From Platerodrilus igneus (taxonomy: Eukaryota > Arthropoda > Insecta > Coleoptera > Lycidae), in the NCBI GenBank assembly GCA_036346225.1, contig JARFIW010001741.1:1-64000 (forward strand): DNA of 64,000 bases. The letters run 5' to 3'. A program made the position numbers and the translations under genes. The notes beneath the pieces are model-generated. The model worked only from the letters and a program-made list of their open reading frames with translations, made no database searches and was not told where the DNA came from. Below, piece by piece: positions 36,305-46,385 of the stretch. How positions within the stretch are numbered: the first letter of the stretch is position 1; each line of letters begins with the position of its first letter.

Positions 36305-39300
36305 GCCAGAGTTACAGTGGCTAACCTTTTTTAAATAATTTTTTTATTTTTGGTATAGCACTACACTCGGAAAAAAGTGTGGTCCTGTTCATTTCTAACG
36401 AATTTATCGATATATATCGACAGTTCTACATGAGTTCTAACAACTACGATCACTTCTAGTCTCAGTTCCAGTGTCCAATCATTTTTAAATAATTTTTTAA
36501 TTTTTGGTATAGCACGACACTCGGAAAAAAGTGCCGTACTGATCATTTCTGGCGAATTTTTCGACATATATCGACAGTTCTACATGAGTTCTAACAACTA
36601 CGACCACTTTTAACCTGAGTTCCAGTGTCTAACCATTTTTAAATAATCCTTTAATTTTTGGTCTAGCACGACACTCGAAAAAAGTGTGGTGCTGACAATT
36701 TCTAACAAATTTTTCGATATATATCAACAGTTCTACATGAGTTCTAACAACTACGATCACTTTTAGCCAGAGTTCCAGTGGCTAACCATTTTTAAATAAT
36801 TTTTTAATTTTTGGTCTAGCACGACACTCGGAAAAAAGTGTCGTACTGATCATTTCTATGGAGTTTTTCGATATACATCGACAGTTCAACATGAGTTCTA
36901 ACAACTACGACCACTTTTAGCCTGAGTTCCTGTGTCTAATGATTTTTAAATAATCCTTTAATTTTGGTCTAGCAAGACACTCGGAAAAAAGTGTTGTACT
37001 TATCATTTCTAGGGACTTTTTCGATATATTTCGACAGTTCTATATAAGTTCTAACCAATACAGTCACTTTTAGCCTGAGTTCCAGTGTCTAACCATTTTT
37101 AAATAATCCTTTAATTTTTGGTCTAGCACGATACTCGAGAAAAGTGTCGTGCTGATAAATTTTAACAAGCTTTTCGATATATGTCGACAGTTCTACCTGA
37201 GATATAACAACTACGATCACTTTTAGCCAGAGTTCCAGTGGCTAACCATTTCTAAATAATTTTTTTATTTTTGGTCTAGCACGACACTCGGAAATGAGTG
37301 TGGTCCTGTTCATTTTTAGGGAATTTTTCGATATATATATCGACAGTTCTACATGAGTTCTAACAACTACGATCACTTTTAGCCAGAGTTCCAGTAGCTA
37401 ACCATTTTTAAATAATTTTTTTATTTTTGGTCTAGCACGACACTCGGAAAAGAGTGTGGTCCTGTTCATTTCTAGGGAATTTTTTGATATATATCGACAG
37501 TTCTACATGAGTTCTAACAACTACGATCACTTTTAGCCAGAGTTCCAGTGGCTAACCATTTTTAAATAATTTTTTAGTTTTAGGTCAAGCACGACACTCG
37601 GAAAAAAGTGTCGTACTTATCATTTCTAGGGAATTTTTCGATATATATCGACAGTTCTACATGAGTTCTAACCAATACAGTCACTTTAAGCCTGAGTTCC
37701 AGTGTCTAACCATTTTTAAATAATCCTTTAATTTTTGGTCTAGCACGATACTCGAGAAAAGTGTCGTGCTGATAATTTTTAACAAGCTTTTCGATATATA
37801 TCGACAGTTCTACCTGAGATCTAACAACTACGATCACTTTTAGCCAGAGTTCCAGTGGCTAACCATTTTTAAATAATTTTTTAGTTTTTGGTCAAGCACG
37901 ACACTCGGAAAAAAGTGTCGTACTTATCATTTCTAGGGAATTTTTCGATATAGATCGACAGTTCTACATGAGTTCTAACCAATACAGTCACTTTTAGCCT
38001 GAGTTCCAGTGTCTAACCATTTTTAAATAATCCTTTAATTTTTGGTCTAGCACGATACTCGAGAAAAGTGCCCTGCTGATAATTTCTAACAAATTTTTCG
38101 ATATATATCGACAGTTCTACATGAGTTCTAACAACTACGATCACTTTTAGTCAGAGTTCCAGTGGCTAACCATTTTTAAATAAGTTTTTTATTTTTGGTC
38201 TAGCACGACACTCGGAAAAAGTGTGGTCTGATCATTTCTAGGAATTTTCGATATATATCGACAGTTCTACATGAGTTCTAACAACTACAGATCACTTTTA
38301 GCCAGAGTTCCAGTGGCTAACCATTTTAAATAATTTTTAATTTTTGGTCTAGCACGACACTCGGAAAAAGTGTCGTACTGATCATTTCTAGGAGTTTTTC
38401 GATATATATCGACAGTTCTACATGAGTTCTAACAACTACGATCACTTTTAGCCTGAGTTCCAGTGTCTAACATTTTAAATAATTCTTTAATTTTGGTCTA
38501 GCACGACACTCGGAAAAAGTGTCGTACTTATCATTTCTAGGACATTTTTCGATATATATCGACAGTTCTACATGAGTTCTAACCAATACAGTCACTTTTA
38601 GCCTGAGTTCCAGTGTCTAACCATTTTAAATAATCCTTTAATTTTTGGTCTAGCACGATACTCGAGAAAAAGTGTCGTGCTGATCATTTCTAGCAAATTT
38701 TTCGATATATATCGACAGTTCTACATGAGTTCTAACAACTACGATCACTTTTAGCCAGAGTTCCAGTGGCTAACCATTTTTAAATACTTTTTTATTTTTG
38801 GTCTAGCACGACACTCGGAAAGAGTGTGGTCCTGTTCATTTTAGGAATTTTCGTATATATATCGACAGTTCTACATGAGTTCTAACAACTACGATCACTT
38901 TTAGCCAGAGTTCCAGTGGCTAACCATTTTAAATAGTTTTTTAATTTTTGGTCTAGCACGACACTCGGAAAAGAGTGTGGTCCTGTTCATTTCTAGGAAT
39001 TTTTCGATATATATCGACAGTTCTACATGAGTTCTAACAACTACGATCACTTTTAGCCAGAGTTCCAGTGGCTAACCATTTTTAAATAATTTTTTATTTT
39101 TGGTCTAGCACGACACTCGGAAAAGAGTGTGGTCCTGTTCATTTGTAGGGAATTTTTCGATATATATCGACAGTTCTACATGAGTTCTAACAACTACAAT
39201 CACTTTTAGCCAGAGTTCCAGTGGCTAACCATTTTAAAATAATTTTTTAATTTTTGGTCTAGCACACCACTCGGAAAAAGTGTCGTACTTATCATTTCTA

Positions 39301-40630
39301 GGGAATTTTTCGATATATATCGACAGTTCTACATGAGTTCTAACCAATACAGTCACTTTTAGCCTGAGTTCCAGTGTCTAACTTTTTTGAAATAATTCTT
39401 TAATTTTTGGTCTAGCACGATACTCGAGAAAAGTGTCGTGCTGATAATTTCTAACAAATTTTTCGATATATATCGACAGTTCTACATGAGTTCTAACAAC
39501 TACGATCATTTTTAGCCAGAGTTACAGTGTCTAACCATTTTTAAATAATTTTTTAATTTTTGGTCTAGCACGACACTCGGAAAAAAGTGTCGTACTTACC
39601 ATTTCTAGGGAATTTTTCGATATATATCGACAGTTCTACATGAGTTCTAACCAATACAGTCACTTTTAGCCTGAGTTCCAGTGTCTAACCATTTTTGAAT
39701 AATCCTTTAATTTTTGGTCTAGCACGATACTCGAGAAAAGTCTCGTGCTGATAATTTCTAACAAATTTTTTTATATATATCGACAGTTCTACATGAGTTC
39801 TAACAACTACGATCACTTTTAGCCAGAGTTCCAGTGGCTAACCATTTTTAAATAATTTTTTTATTTTTGGTCTAGCATGACACTCGGAAAAGGGTGTGGT
39901 CCTGTTCATTTGTAGGGAATTTTCGATATATATCGACAGTTCTACATGAGTTCTAACAACTACGATCACTTTTAGCCAGAGTTCCAGTGGCTAACCATTT
40001 TTAAATAATTTTTTAATTTTTGGTCTAGCACGACACTCGGAAAAAAGTGTCGAACTTATCATTTCTAGGGAATTTTTCGATATATATCGACAGTTCTACA
40101 TGAGTTCTAACAACTACGACCACTTTTCGCCTGAGTTCCAGTGGCTAACCATTTTTAAATAGTTTTTTAGTTTTTGGTCAAGCACGACACTCGGAAAAAA
40201 GTGTCGTACTTACCATTTCTAGGGAATTTTTCGATATATATCGACAGTTCTACATGAGTTCTAATCAATACAGTCACTATTAGCCTGAGTTCCAGTGTCT
40301 AACCATTTTTTAATAATTCTTTAATTTTTGGTCTAGCACGATACTCGAGAAATTGTCGTGCTGATAATTTTTAACAAATTTTTCGATATATATCGACAGT
40401 TCTACATGAGTTCTAACAACTACGATCACTTTTAGCCAGAGTTACAGTGGCTAACCATTTTTAAATAATTTTTTTATTTTTGGTCGCACGACACTCGGAA
40501 AAGCGTGTGGTCCTGTTCATTTCTAAAGAATTTTTCGATATATATCGACAGTTCTACATGAGTTCTAACCGATACAGTCACTTTTAGCCTGAGTTCCAGT
40601 GTCTAACCATTTTTAAATAATTCTTTAATT
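36305..40630 (+). repeat. Satellite B array 1 (about 154-bp unit)
   Basis: About 28 head-to-tail copies with a period of 153-154 bp (CACGACAC at 36513, 36667 and 36820). Each unit contains AGCACGACACTCGGAAAA followed by AGTGTCGTRCT, an inverted repeat of about 10-11 bp able to form a hairpin; the 14-bp palindrome TCGATATATATCGA; CAGTTCTACATGAGTTCTAA; and TTTTAGCCTGAGTTCCAGTG. It starts exactly at the Polinton end and stops at the MULE-like element. Some stretches (38220-38540, 38820-38940) have shortened homopolymers and dropped bases, like the damaged parts of satellite A. Confidence 0.96.
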
Positions 40631-40888
40631 GTGTATATATGATTATTTTACAATAAAAATAAAGGAATATTACGAAAACATTAGTAAGAGATTACATATC
40701 GGCTTGATCATAAAAAATTATGTGCTGATTAAATATAGTTTGAGCTTTTATCAGTTGCCTCTTCTTTTCAGTTCATCATGTTCATACCAATGCGACCCAC
40801 ATTGCGCATATGCGATGTAATGGTTATTACTGTCATTATAGAAGTCGCTAGAGAGTTTTACATAGTATATTAATCCGACTAAAATATA
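40631..40888 (+). repeat. Outer part of the left inverted repeat of the MULE-like element
   Basis: Matches the reverse complement of about 45885-46146: CGGCTTGATCATAAAAAAT, TTTGAGCTTTTATCAGTTGC, CATACCAATGCGACCCAC and AGAAGTCGCTAGAGAGTTTT all recur with few changes. It ends at the TA of the mariner insertion. Confidence 0.9.
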
Positions 40889-42093
40889 CGAGACTTGTTC
40901 AATTGAAACCCATCTTTGGTTCAGGAAGAATTTATTGACAACTAAATTAAGAAATAATTACCACTACGATTAAGGCACATATCCCATTGTTTCGTCAACC
41001 TATGTACCCCCTGCCTAAAAAAATTTTGTGGCTGCTGCTTGTAGAATTCTTTCACGACGTTTTGTACTTCTTCGTCCGACTGAAAACGGTTACCTTTTAA
41101 CGCTTTTTTCAGCGGTCCAAGGATGTGAAAATCGCAAGGCGACAAATCGGGACTATAGGGTGGATGCTCTAATATCCTCTATTTCTTTTGCTGTAGATTT
41201 TCTTTTACTACGTTAGCAACATGAGGTCGAGCATTGTCGTGAAGCAGAATGACACCACTTGAAAGCTTCCCTGGACGTTTTCGTCTTATTGCTTGATGGA
41301 GCTTGTTCAAAGTTTCATTATACATGTTTGCGTTGATATGCACCCGAAGTTCTGTAAATTCTATCAACAAGGGTCCTTCATGGTGGAAAAAAAAAGTCAA
41401 CATGACCTTACCGGCAAAAGTTTGAACTTTAAACTTCTTTGGTGGCGGAGAATTTGCGTGTTTCCATTGCATCGATGACAGCTTACTGGATGGTTCAAAA
41501 TAATGACACCAACATTCGTCGCTAGCAATTATTGACGAGAGAAAATCGTTTCCATTTTGGCTGTATTACGTGAGGTGTTGCAAAGATAAGCCCATTCGCA
41601 AAAGGTGAGTAACCCATTGCGCACAAACTTTGCTGTAGCCTAGTTTGTGTACGATGCTATGAACAGATCCGATACTTACACCAACATATTCTGAAATTAT
41701 TCGGATTGTCTGTCTGTTAACGCAGTACACATTGCACCTGGTCGTGGCTTATCATTTCTGCCTTCGCGTCCATTCTTAAATTTTCGACACCATTCCTTGA
41801 CAGTTGGATACGCAAAACATGCGTTTCCATACACTGCTTGAATTCGTGTATGAATTTCCAATGGCTACAAACCTTTAGCACACAGAAATTAAATGATCAC
41901 ATTTGGTCGGATTGTTAATAACAAACGTCGTTTTAAAGTCACAATACTTTAAATTGTTGTCAAATATATACGAGAGAAACTGACCAGTGGGAAGTTTACC
42001 ACCACCACTAATGTTGCAAAACGTCAGTTGAGTGATTACAATTGTTTCCAAGGCTCACCTGACCAAAGATGGGTTCCAATTGAACAAGCCTCG
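40889..42093 (-). mobile_element. mariner transposon (1205 bp) inserted in the left inverted repeat
   Basis: The ends are CGAGACTTGTTCAATTG on the left and, as reverse complement, CGAGGCTTGTTCAATTG on the right, with matching sequence for about 30 bp, flanked by TA on both sides (40887-40888 and 42094-42095). Host sequence continues on the other side in register with the right inverted repeat of the MULE-like element, which proves the insertion point. It contains one transposase gene on the minus strand. Confidence 0.95.
40942..41945 (-). pseudogene. mariner transposase, multiply broken
   Basis: Cut-and-paste transposase of the mariner DD34D group. Minus-strand blocks, in order: the N-terminal helix-turn-helix region (a stop lies after FLCAKGL, then PLEIHTRIQAVYGNACFA and VKEWCRKFKNG), CWCHYFEPSSKLSSMQWKH with the KHANSPPPKKFK block, VILLHDNARPHVA (second catalytic Asp), the YSPDLSPCDFHILGPLKK region (third Asp; its first residues fall in another frame), and FQSDEEVQNVVKEF to the stop at 40942. 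Several frameshifts and stops separate the blocks. The length, about 340 codons, is normal, so decay is by small mutations. Confidence 0.9.
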
Positions 42094-42095
42094 TA

Positions 42096-42217
42096 TAATT
42101 TAGAGTTTAATTCAATTGTGGTTGCAATTATATCCAGAGAATCCGCAACGTCTTATCGCGTTTCGTGTATCAGTAAATACTGTCGTATAAATAAATATAT
42201 GTGATCGTAAATAAAAT
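42096..42217 (+). repeat. Inner part of the left inverted repeat of the MULE-like element
   Basis: After the mariner, TTTAGAGTTTAATTCAATT, ATATCCAGAGAAT, CGTCTTATC and TAAATACTGT match the reverse complement of 45762-45883, which is coding sequence of the USP-like ORF. Similarity ends near 42217. Confidence 0.85.
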
Positions 42218-42878
42218 TTTTAACTGTTAATAAAACGGATAGATCACAAGATCGACTAAAATACGCATTATTCCTCTACTATCGCACATCCGGCCGCGGT
42301 TCCGCGGTCCTGATGGAGATCAAACGCATTTCATGTTGATGCCGCTTTGCCGCGGCACTGCGATAAAAGAATATACCACGCTTTTCGATACTTAGCGACT
42401 CAGGTTTTTGAAGAATTCATTTCTTAGTTTTCCGCAAGGTAAGTTATATAAAGAAGACTGTTGATCAGCGTTCCTCATTTTCTCGTTCACCGCAAAACAT
42501 CGATGTTACATACGGGTTTTTCAGAAAAGTGACACTATTAAGAATATAGTACTAAGCAATTTGCAGTAAAAAATTCAGAGAGTGAAAAACGGGTAAAATT
42601 GAGTGTTTTGATTATCTGGTCATACGTATTGTAGCTGGTGTAGAATAAACTTAGTAAGTATAGTAACATGATTATCATTTCTGTTTTTCTCGTTTTCGAT
42701 ATAATTAGCAACGCGCGTTCATCGAACGAAACTCTGTTCGGCATCCCCTTAAGTTACAATTTCTGTGTAAAAACAGCGAAAAATTTACTAGACTTGTCAA
42801 AACTTTATTATATTCACCTTATATCTCTCTATATATTAAAATATTGTTTTAATTTTTTTTTCTATATAGGCGTCAAAT
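42218..42878 (+). promoter_or_regulatory. 5' region of the transposase gene with probable 5' UTR intron
   Basis: It has a GC-rich patch near 42290-42360 (CCGCGGTTCCGCGG palindrome, then GCCGCTTTGCCGCGGC) in AT-rich DNA. A good splice donor (AAG followed by GTAAGT at 42439) and a pyrimidine-rich acceptor ending TATAG at 42869 would remove a 431-bp intron, leaving the ATG 9 bp into the next exon. The GC-rich patch and TATATAAAG near 42447 are candidates for promoter parts, but the latter would be in the intron. Confidence 0.45.
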
Positions 42879-44966
42879 ATGTACGACAAAATTAAATTGT
42901 TAGAGATCCTGTTACAACGAGACTTCTGTACCGTAGATGATAGCGGCAAACCTTATTCACCGTCACACAAAATATATAGCATTATTTCAGGAGAAATGAA
43001 AAAATTTAACTGTATCATGACACCTAGACATATATATGTCATAATTAACCAAAACAGAGGTGGATATAAGGAGAAAATTTTGAAAGCTTTCGATATCAAG
43101 GTCGATGATGTTTCCTACAATATTTCTTCATACTCTGTCGAGACTAGAAAAAATGACTCCATCAAATCAGTCTCGAAAGAATTTGATATAATTCTTTCGA
43201 ACGAACAGTGGAAGGATATCATTCCGATACGAAAACTTTATGGCAGGAGATTCAAATATGTTCTACAGAGCGGCTGGACGGACGTTATAGCACAGAAGTT
43301 ATGGCAGCAGCAAAAGTTTACATGCACAATATCTTTTAAAAAACACGAAGTTAGTTTGTCCTCTTCAGCGAAATACTATATTTATGTTCGTGGTATTTGT
43401 AAAGAGTGTGATGCGCTCATATTAGGCAAAATAATGAGTAAACCATGCGAAAATGTAGACGTCAAAATACATTTCACTGCTTTTGATGTAGAAGAGGAGA
43501 ATCATTCATATGAAAAAAAACGGCAATTGAAGGGTAAACTTCGCAAAATTGTAAGTAACATTCTAATTGATAAAAAAATGGATGCGATAACATTTCGCAG
43601 GCTAGAGGCCAAACGCCTAAAAGATTTCGGCGACGTTGAACCTCCCATTATTCCAAACGCTGCTGTTCTACGAAAAGCCAAAGAACAAAATTTATTAGAA
43701 ACGTACGGATTTTCCTATACGAATCCGGTTTTAAATCTTTTACATATGTCAAAGCAGGGAAATTATTCTGGCGCTATACCTAATATCGGCTTGTTAGAGT
43801 TCTTTTGCATTTATTGGAGCGTTGAGCAACAGTTAATATATAAAGTGCGAAATAAGAAAAATTCTAAAGGTTTTATGACAATCGACGCAACCGGCGGTAT
43901 AATAAAACGATTTTCCAATTGTAAGCGGCCAGCATTTTTATACCAGTGCATATATGTTGATAATGATGGAGGCATACCCGTCTTTCAAATGGTTGCAGCA
44001 GATCATAAATCTATGCATATTGCGTATTTCTTACGTACAATAATTGCTAAAGGTAATCCAGCTCCGCGCATGGTAGTGTGCGATTTTGGATGGGCACTTT
44101 TAATTGCCATAGCAGAAGTCTTTGCAAGATGCATAGATTTACGAACTTATTTAAAGAAATGCTATAACATTTTACACGATTACGAAGAGTTACTTCCTTC
44201 GTGTTTCATAAGACTTGATGTAAGTCATTTTATACATATGATAGCAAAATGGAATTGTTTTAAACAAAAGGACAGGTTACTTGTTAAAAAATTTTATTTA
44301 CGGTCCCTAAGTCAGGCGTATAAAATGACTTCGTTGGATGAATTAAATAAATTTTTTGAGGCAATTCTTGTCGTGGCATTGAGCGAATACGTTGGTACGA
44401 ATGAGCACGGAAAGGAATTGCGATCTGAGTTGTGTTTACGATATTTAAACACAATAATAAAAAGTGTTGGAACACCTGAACAAGATGACATGGATGAAAA
44501 TAACATTGATGATTGTGACGAAGCACTTGATAATGATATTTCCGACTGGTTTCAGTGGAGTGCCAACATATACGAACATGCCCAACAATTAACGAATAGT
44601 TGCATCGCGGAAACATCGATAAATGCGTGTTTTAATCCTGATTTTGCTAAATCACTGAAGACGCATTTAATGCCATATGTAATACTGTGGAGCGGCGTAA
44701 TGCGATCGCATTTTAACATAGGAGAAGAAACTGCCACTTCTTCTTCTGTGAAAGCCGCATTTGGTGATTTAAAGCATCCCGCATTTAAAAGTCAATTACC
44801 GTTGAGAGCCGATAAATTTATATTCCAACATCTCAACTATATCGATAGTCGGATAAAATTAACATCGTGTAAAAATGACATTCTATTTGAGTCTTGCGAA
44901 CAGTCGAGTGAACAGCAAAATCAAGTAGCGCGTGATTATTCTTCTACGAGTTCCGTAGAAGCGTAA
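42879..44966 (+). CDS. MULE-like DDE transposase, 695 aa
   Basis: A long open frame from ATG 42879, 9 bp after a likely splice acceptor. The N-terminal 270 residues hold a DNA-binding-like region with SPSHKIYSIISGEMKKF and PRHIYVIINQNRGG. The catalytic part has FMTIDATGGIIKRF (Asp near residue 336), RPAFLYQCIYV, VFQMVAADHKSMHIAYFL, RMVVCDFGWALLIAIAEVF (Asp near 402) and CFIRLDVSHFIHMIAKW (Asp 447, His 450). Then come a helical region and a Ser/Thr-rich tail. The order resembles MULE-type transposases of the kind found in many copies in aphids and ants; I recall this only by pattern. A KDZ-type enzyme is less likely. The frame ends with TAA, but coding-like sequence continues in frame to 45163 and then, with frameshifts, into the USP-like region, so a longer fused protein is probable. 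Confidence 0.75.
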   Translation: MYDKIKLLEILLQRDFCTVDDSGKPYSPSHKIYSIISGEMKKFNCIMTPRHIYVIINQNRGGYKEKILKAFDIKVDDVSYNISSYSVETRKNDSIKSVSKEFDIILSNEQWKDIIPIRKLYGRRFKYVLQSGWTDVIAQKLWQQQKFTCTISFKKHEVSLSSSAKYYIYVRGICKECDALILGKIMSKPCENVDVKIHFTAFDVEEENHSYEKKRQLKGKLRKIVSNILIDKKMDAITFRRLEAKRLKDFGDVEPPIIPNAAVLRKAKEQNLLETYGFSYTNPVLNLLHMSKQGNYSGAIPNIGLLEFFCIYWSVEQQLIYKVRNKKNSKGFMTIDATGGIIKRFSNCKRPAFLYQCIYVDNDGGIPVFQMVAADHKSMHIAYFLRTIIAKGNPAPRMVVCDFGWALLIAIAEVFARCIDLRTYLKKCYNILHDYEELLPSCFIRLDVSHFIHMIAKWNCFKQKDRLLVKKFYLRSLSQAYKMTSLDELNKFFEAILVVALSEYVGTNEHGKELRSELCLRYLNTIIKSVGTPEQDDMDENNIDDCDEALDNDISDWFQWSANIYEHAQQLTNSCIAETSINACFNPDFAKSLKTHLMPYVILWSGVMRSHFNIGEETATSSSVKAAFGDLKHPAFKSQLPLRADKFIFQHLNYIDSRIKLTSCKNDILFESCEQSSEQQNQVARDYSSTSSVEA

Positions 44967-45136
44967 GATAATACGTTAAATAGTTACCCCGATGCAATTA
45001 ATTCTAATACGATTAACGTGCAAAACGACAGTGAGAACAATAACGATAATATCAATTGTGACAGTGTCACAATTAATACTATCGTTGCTAACGAAGATGA
45101 GCTAAATAGTAATATTCGTGAAAATTGGGGAGGTAC

Positions 45137-46024
45137 AGTGTTCGATTGCAAAGAAACGACCTAAGCCAACATATCTTGATAAGTGTCCGGAATGGGAATA
45201 TATAAAGTTAGCAAGGGATCAAAATATACCACTTTTAAGAAATGGTAATGTATCTAAAAGCATTATCATTGATAAAAATTATTAACGTTTTTCAAACTTG
45301 TGCGTTCGATGCAGTTCTTCATGTACTTGCAAGTGGCATTGCAACTATAAAATGTTATGAAGAAAAAATGAAGTCGTCTGAAAATCGCACAGTCCGTTTG
45401 GCATTTGCAATATTACAATCCGGCAAAATGACACAAAATCATTATAACGAAAGAGCAAATATTTTATTACACCTACCGCTATTTAGGTACGCTTTACAAA
45501 TGTACTCCCGTACAATTTCTAAGTTAGATACTACTTGCAATGTTGCCCATCTTATAACGTACCTATTCACGGACATGCCTAGTTGCCAAAGAACTATCAA
45601 TTGTTCATGTACCTCTTCACGAACAAGGCAGACAGTTGAATTAAATATAAATGTGGACATACTTCTTTATAAAGGGTTGCAACATGTACAAGAAGCAATA
45701 GACAACGCTTCGATGGTTAAAACCAAATGTAAACAATGTTTAAATAGTGACGACAACATTGCGTACGGTCCACACGTATTTATTGATACAACAGTATTTA
45801 CCGACGAAAGATTCACGAAACGTGATAAGACGATTGCGCATTCTCTGGATACAATTTCAACCAGAATTGAATTAAACTCTAAATTGTATATTTTAGTCGA
45901 AATAATACACTATGTAAAACTCTCTAGCGACTTCTCCAATGACAGTAATAATCATTACATCGCGTATGCGCATTGTGGGTCGCATTGGTATGAATATGAT
46001 GACCTGAAAAAAAGAGGCAATTGA
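45137..46024 (+). pseudogene. Ubiquitin-specific-protease (C19)-like domain of the MULE-like element
   Basis: ORF 45242-46024 (260 codons) has FQTCAFDAVLHVLASG, a Cys box in which Cys is the nucleophile, and near the end NNHYIAYAHCGSHWYEYDD, a His box with the following Tyr-Asp-Asp typical of ubiquitin-specific proteases. Between them are CSCTSSRTRQ and CKQCLN, which could be the zinc-binding finger pairs. Upstream in another frame lies KRPKPTYLDKCPEWEYIKL (45137-45285), which belongs to the same region. Thus a stop at 44964, a frameshift near 45130 and another near 45285 separate it from the transposase frame. Its 3' part overlaps the right inverted repeat. It may remove ubiquitin from the transposase or host proteins; this is inference only. 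Confidence 0.75.
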
Positions 46025-46146
46025 TAAAAGCTCAAACTATAATTAATCCGCACCTAATTTTTTATGTTCAAGCCGATACGTAATTCCTTATTAAAGTTTT
46101 CGAAATATTTTTTTATTTTTATTGTATAATAATCATATATACATAA
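45762..46146 (-). repeat. Right inverted repeat of the MULE-like element
   Basis: The reverse complement of 40631-40888 plus 42096-42217, with scattered differences. The first 260 bp are coding for the USP-like domain, the rest is 3' UTR. It ends with AATAATCATATATACA before the (TA)n tract. Confidence 0.88.
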
Positions 46147-46148
46147 GT

Positions 46149-46149
<1 letters not shown>

Positions 46150-46206
<57 letters not shown>
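46150..46206. repeat. (TA)n microsatellite
   Basis: An almost pure alternating TA tract of about 55 bp directly left of the hairpin. A second one is at 46329-46385 to its right and others lie at 48330-48365 and 48484-48502. Confidence 0.95.
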
Positions 46207-46208
<2 letters not shown>

Positions 46209-46297
46209 AACTGATTTAATTGAAATCTTGGGATGAACTCGTTCTAGAACGTTCGAGAACGAGTGTATCCCAAGATTTCAATTAAATCCGTTGTTTA
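46204..46297. repeat. 94-bp hairpin between two (TA)n tracts
   Basis: The arms start TAAACAAC and include GATTTAATTGAAATCTTGG; they pair over about 46 bp with about four mismatches. The tip is formed by 46241-46260. No coding frame. It could be a small foldback element or the joined ends of a transposon. Confidence 0.9.
46241..46260. promoter_or_regulatory. Perfect heat-shock-element-like site at the hairpin tip
   Basis: GTTCTAGAACGTTCGAGAAC is four contiguous alternating pentamers (nTTCn, nGAAn, nTTCn, nGAAn), the known binding pattern of the heat shock factor trimer. Whether it drives a transcript is not shown; no gene follows immediately on either side. Confidence 0.5.
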
Positions 46298-46324
46298 CCT
46301 ACTTTCGTTCAAGAAATAATACTA

Positions 46325-46328
<4 letters not shown>

Positions 46329-46375
<47 letters not shown>

Positions 46376-46385
46376 TATATATACA
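46329..46385. repeat. (TA)n microsatellite
   Basis: A second long alternating TA tract flanking the hairpin on its right side, with one interruption near 46374. Confidence 0.95.

Larger units (their letters stand above)
40631..46146 (+). mobile_element. MULE-like DNA transposon with USP-like domain and long inverted repeats
   Basis: The sequence at 40631-40888 plus 42096-42217 is an inverted, diverged copy of 45762-46146, giving TIRs of about 380 bp. The left repeat is interrupted by a mariner. Inside are a 5' UTR intron, a 695-codon transposase and a ubiquitin-specific-protease-like region whose 3' coding end lies within the right TIR. Outer ends share TGTATATATGATTATT. No clear 8-11 bp target duplication could be identified because the right flank is a (TA)n tract. 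Confidence 0.75.

Noticed and set aside
36305..40630. Hammerhead ribozyme in satellite B
   Set aside because: CTGTCGA and GAAAAA flank a short stem on one strand, but the CTGANGA core is not met and no stem I or III pairs correctly.
42879..44966. 695-codon ORF as a host gene
   Set aside because: It sits between long inverted repeats and has transposase catalytic blocks; no host function is suggested.
42879..44966. KDZ (Zisupton-like) transposase
   Set aside because: The order and surroundings of the Asp residues (TIDATGG, VVCDFGWALL, DVSHFIH) look more MULE-like; a profile search is needed to be certain.
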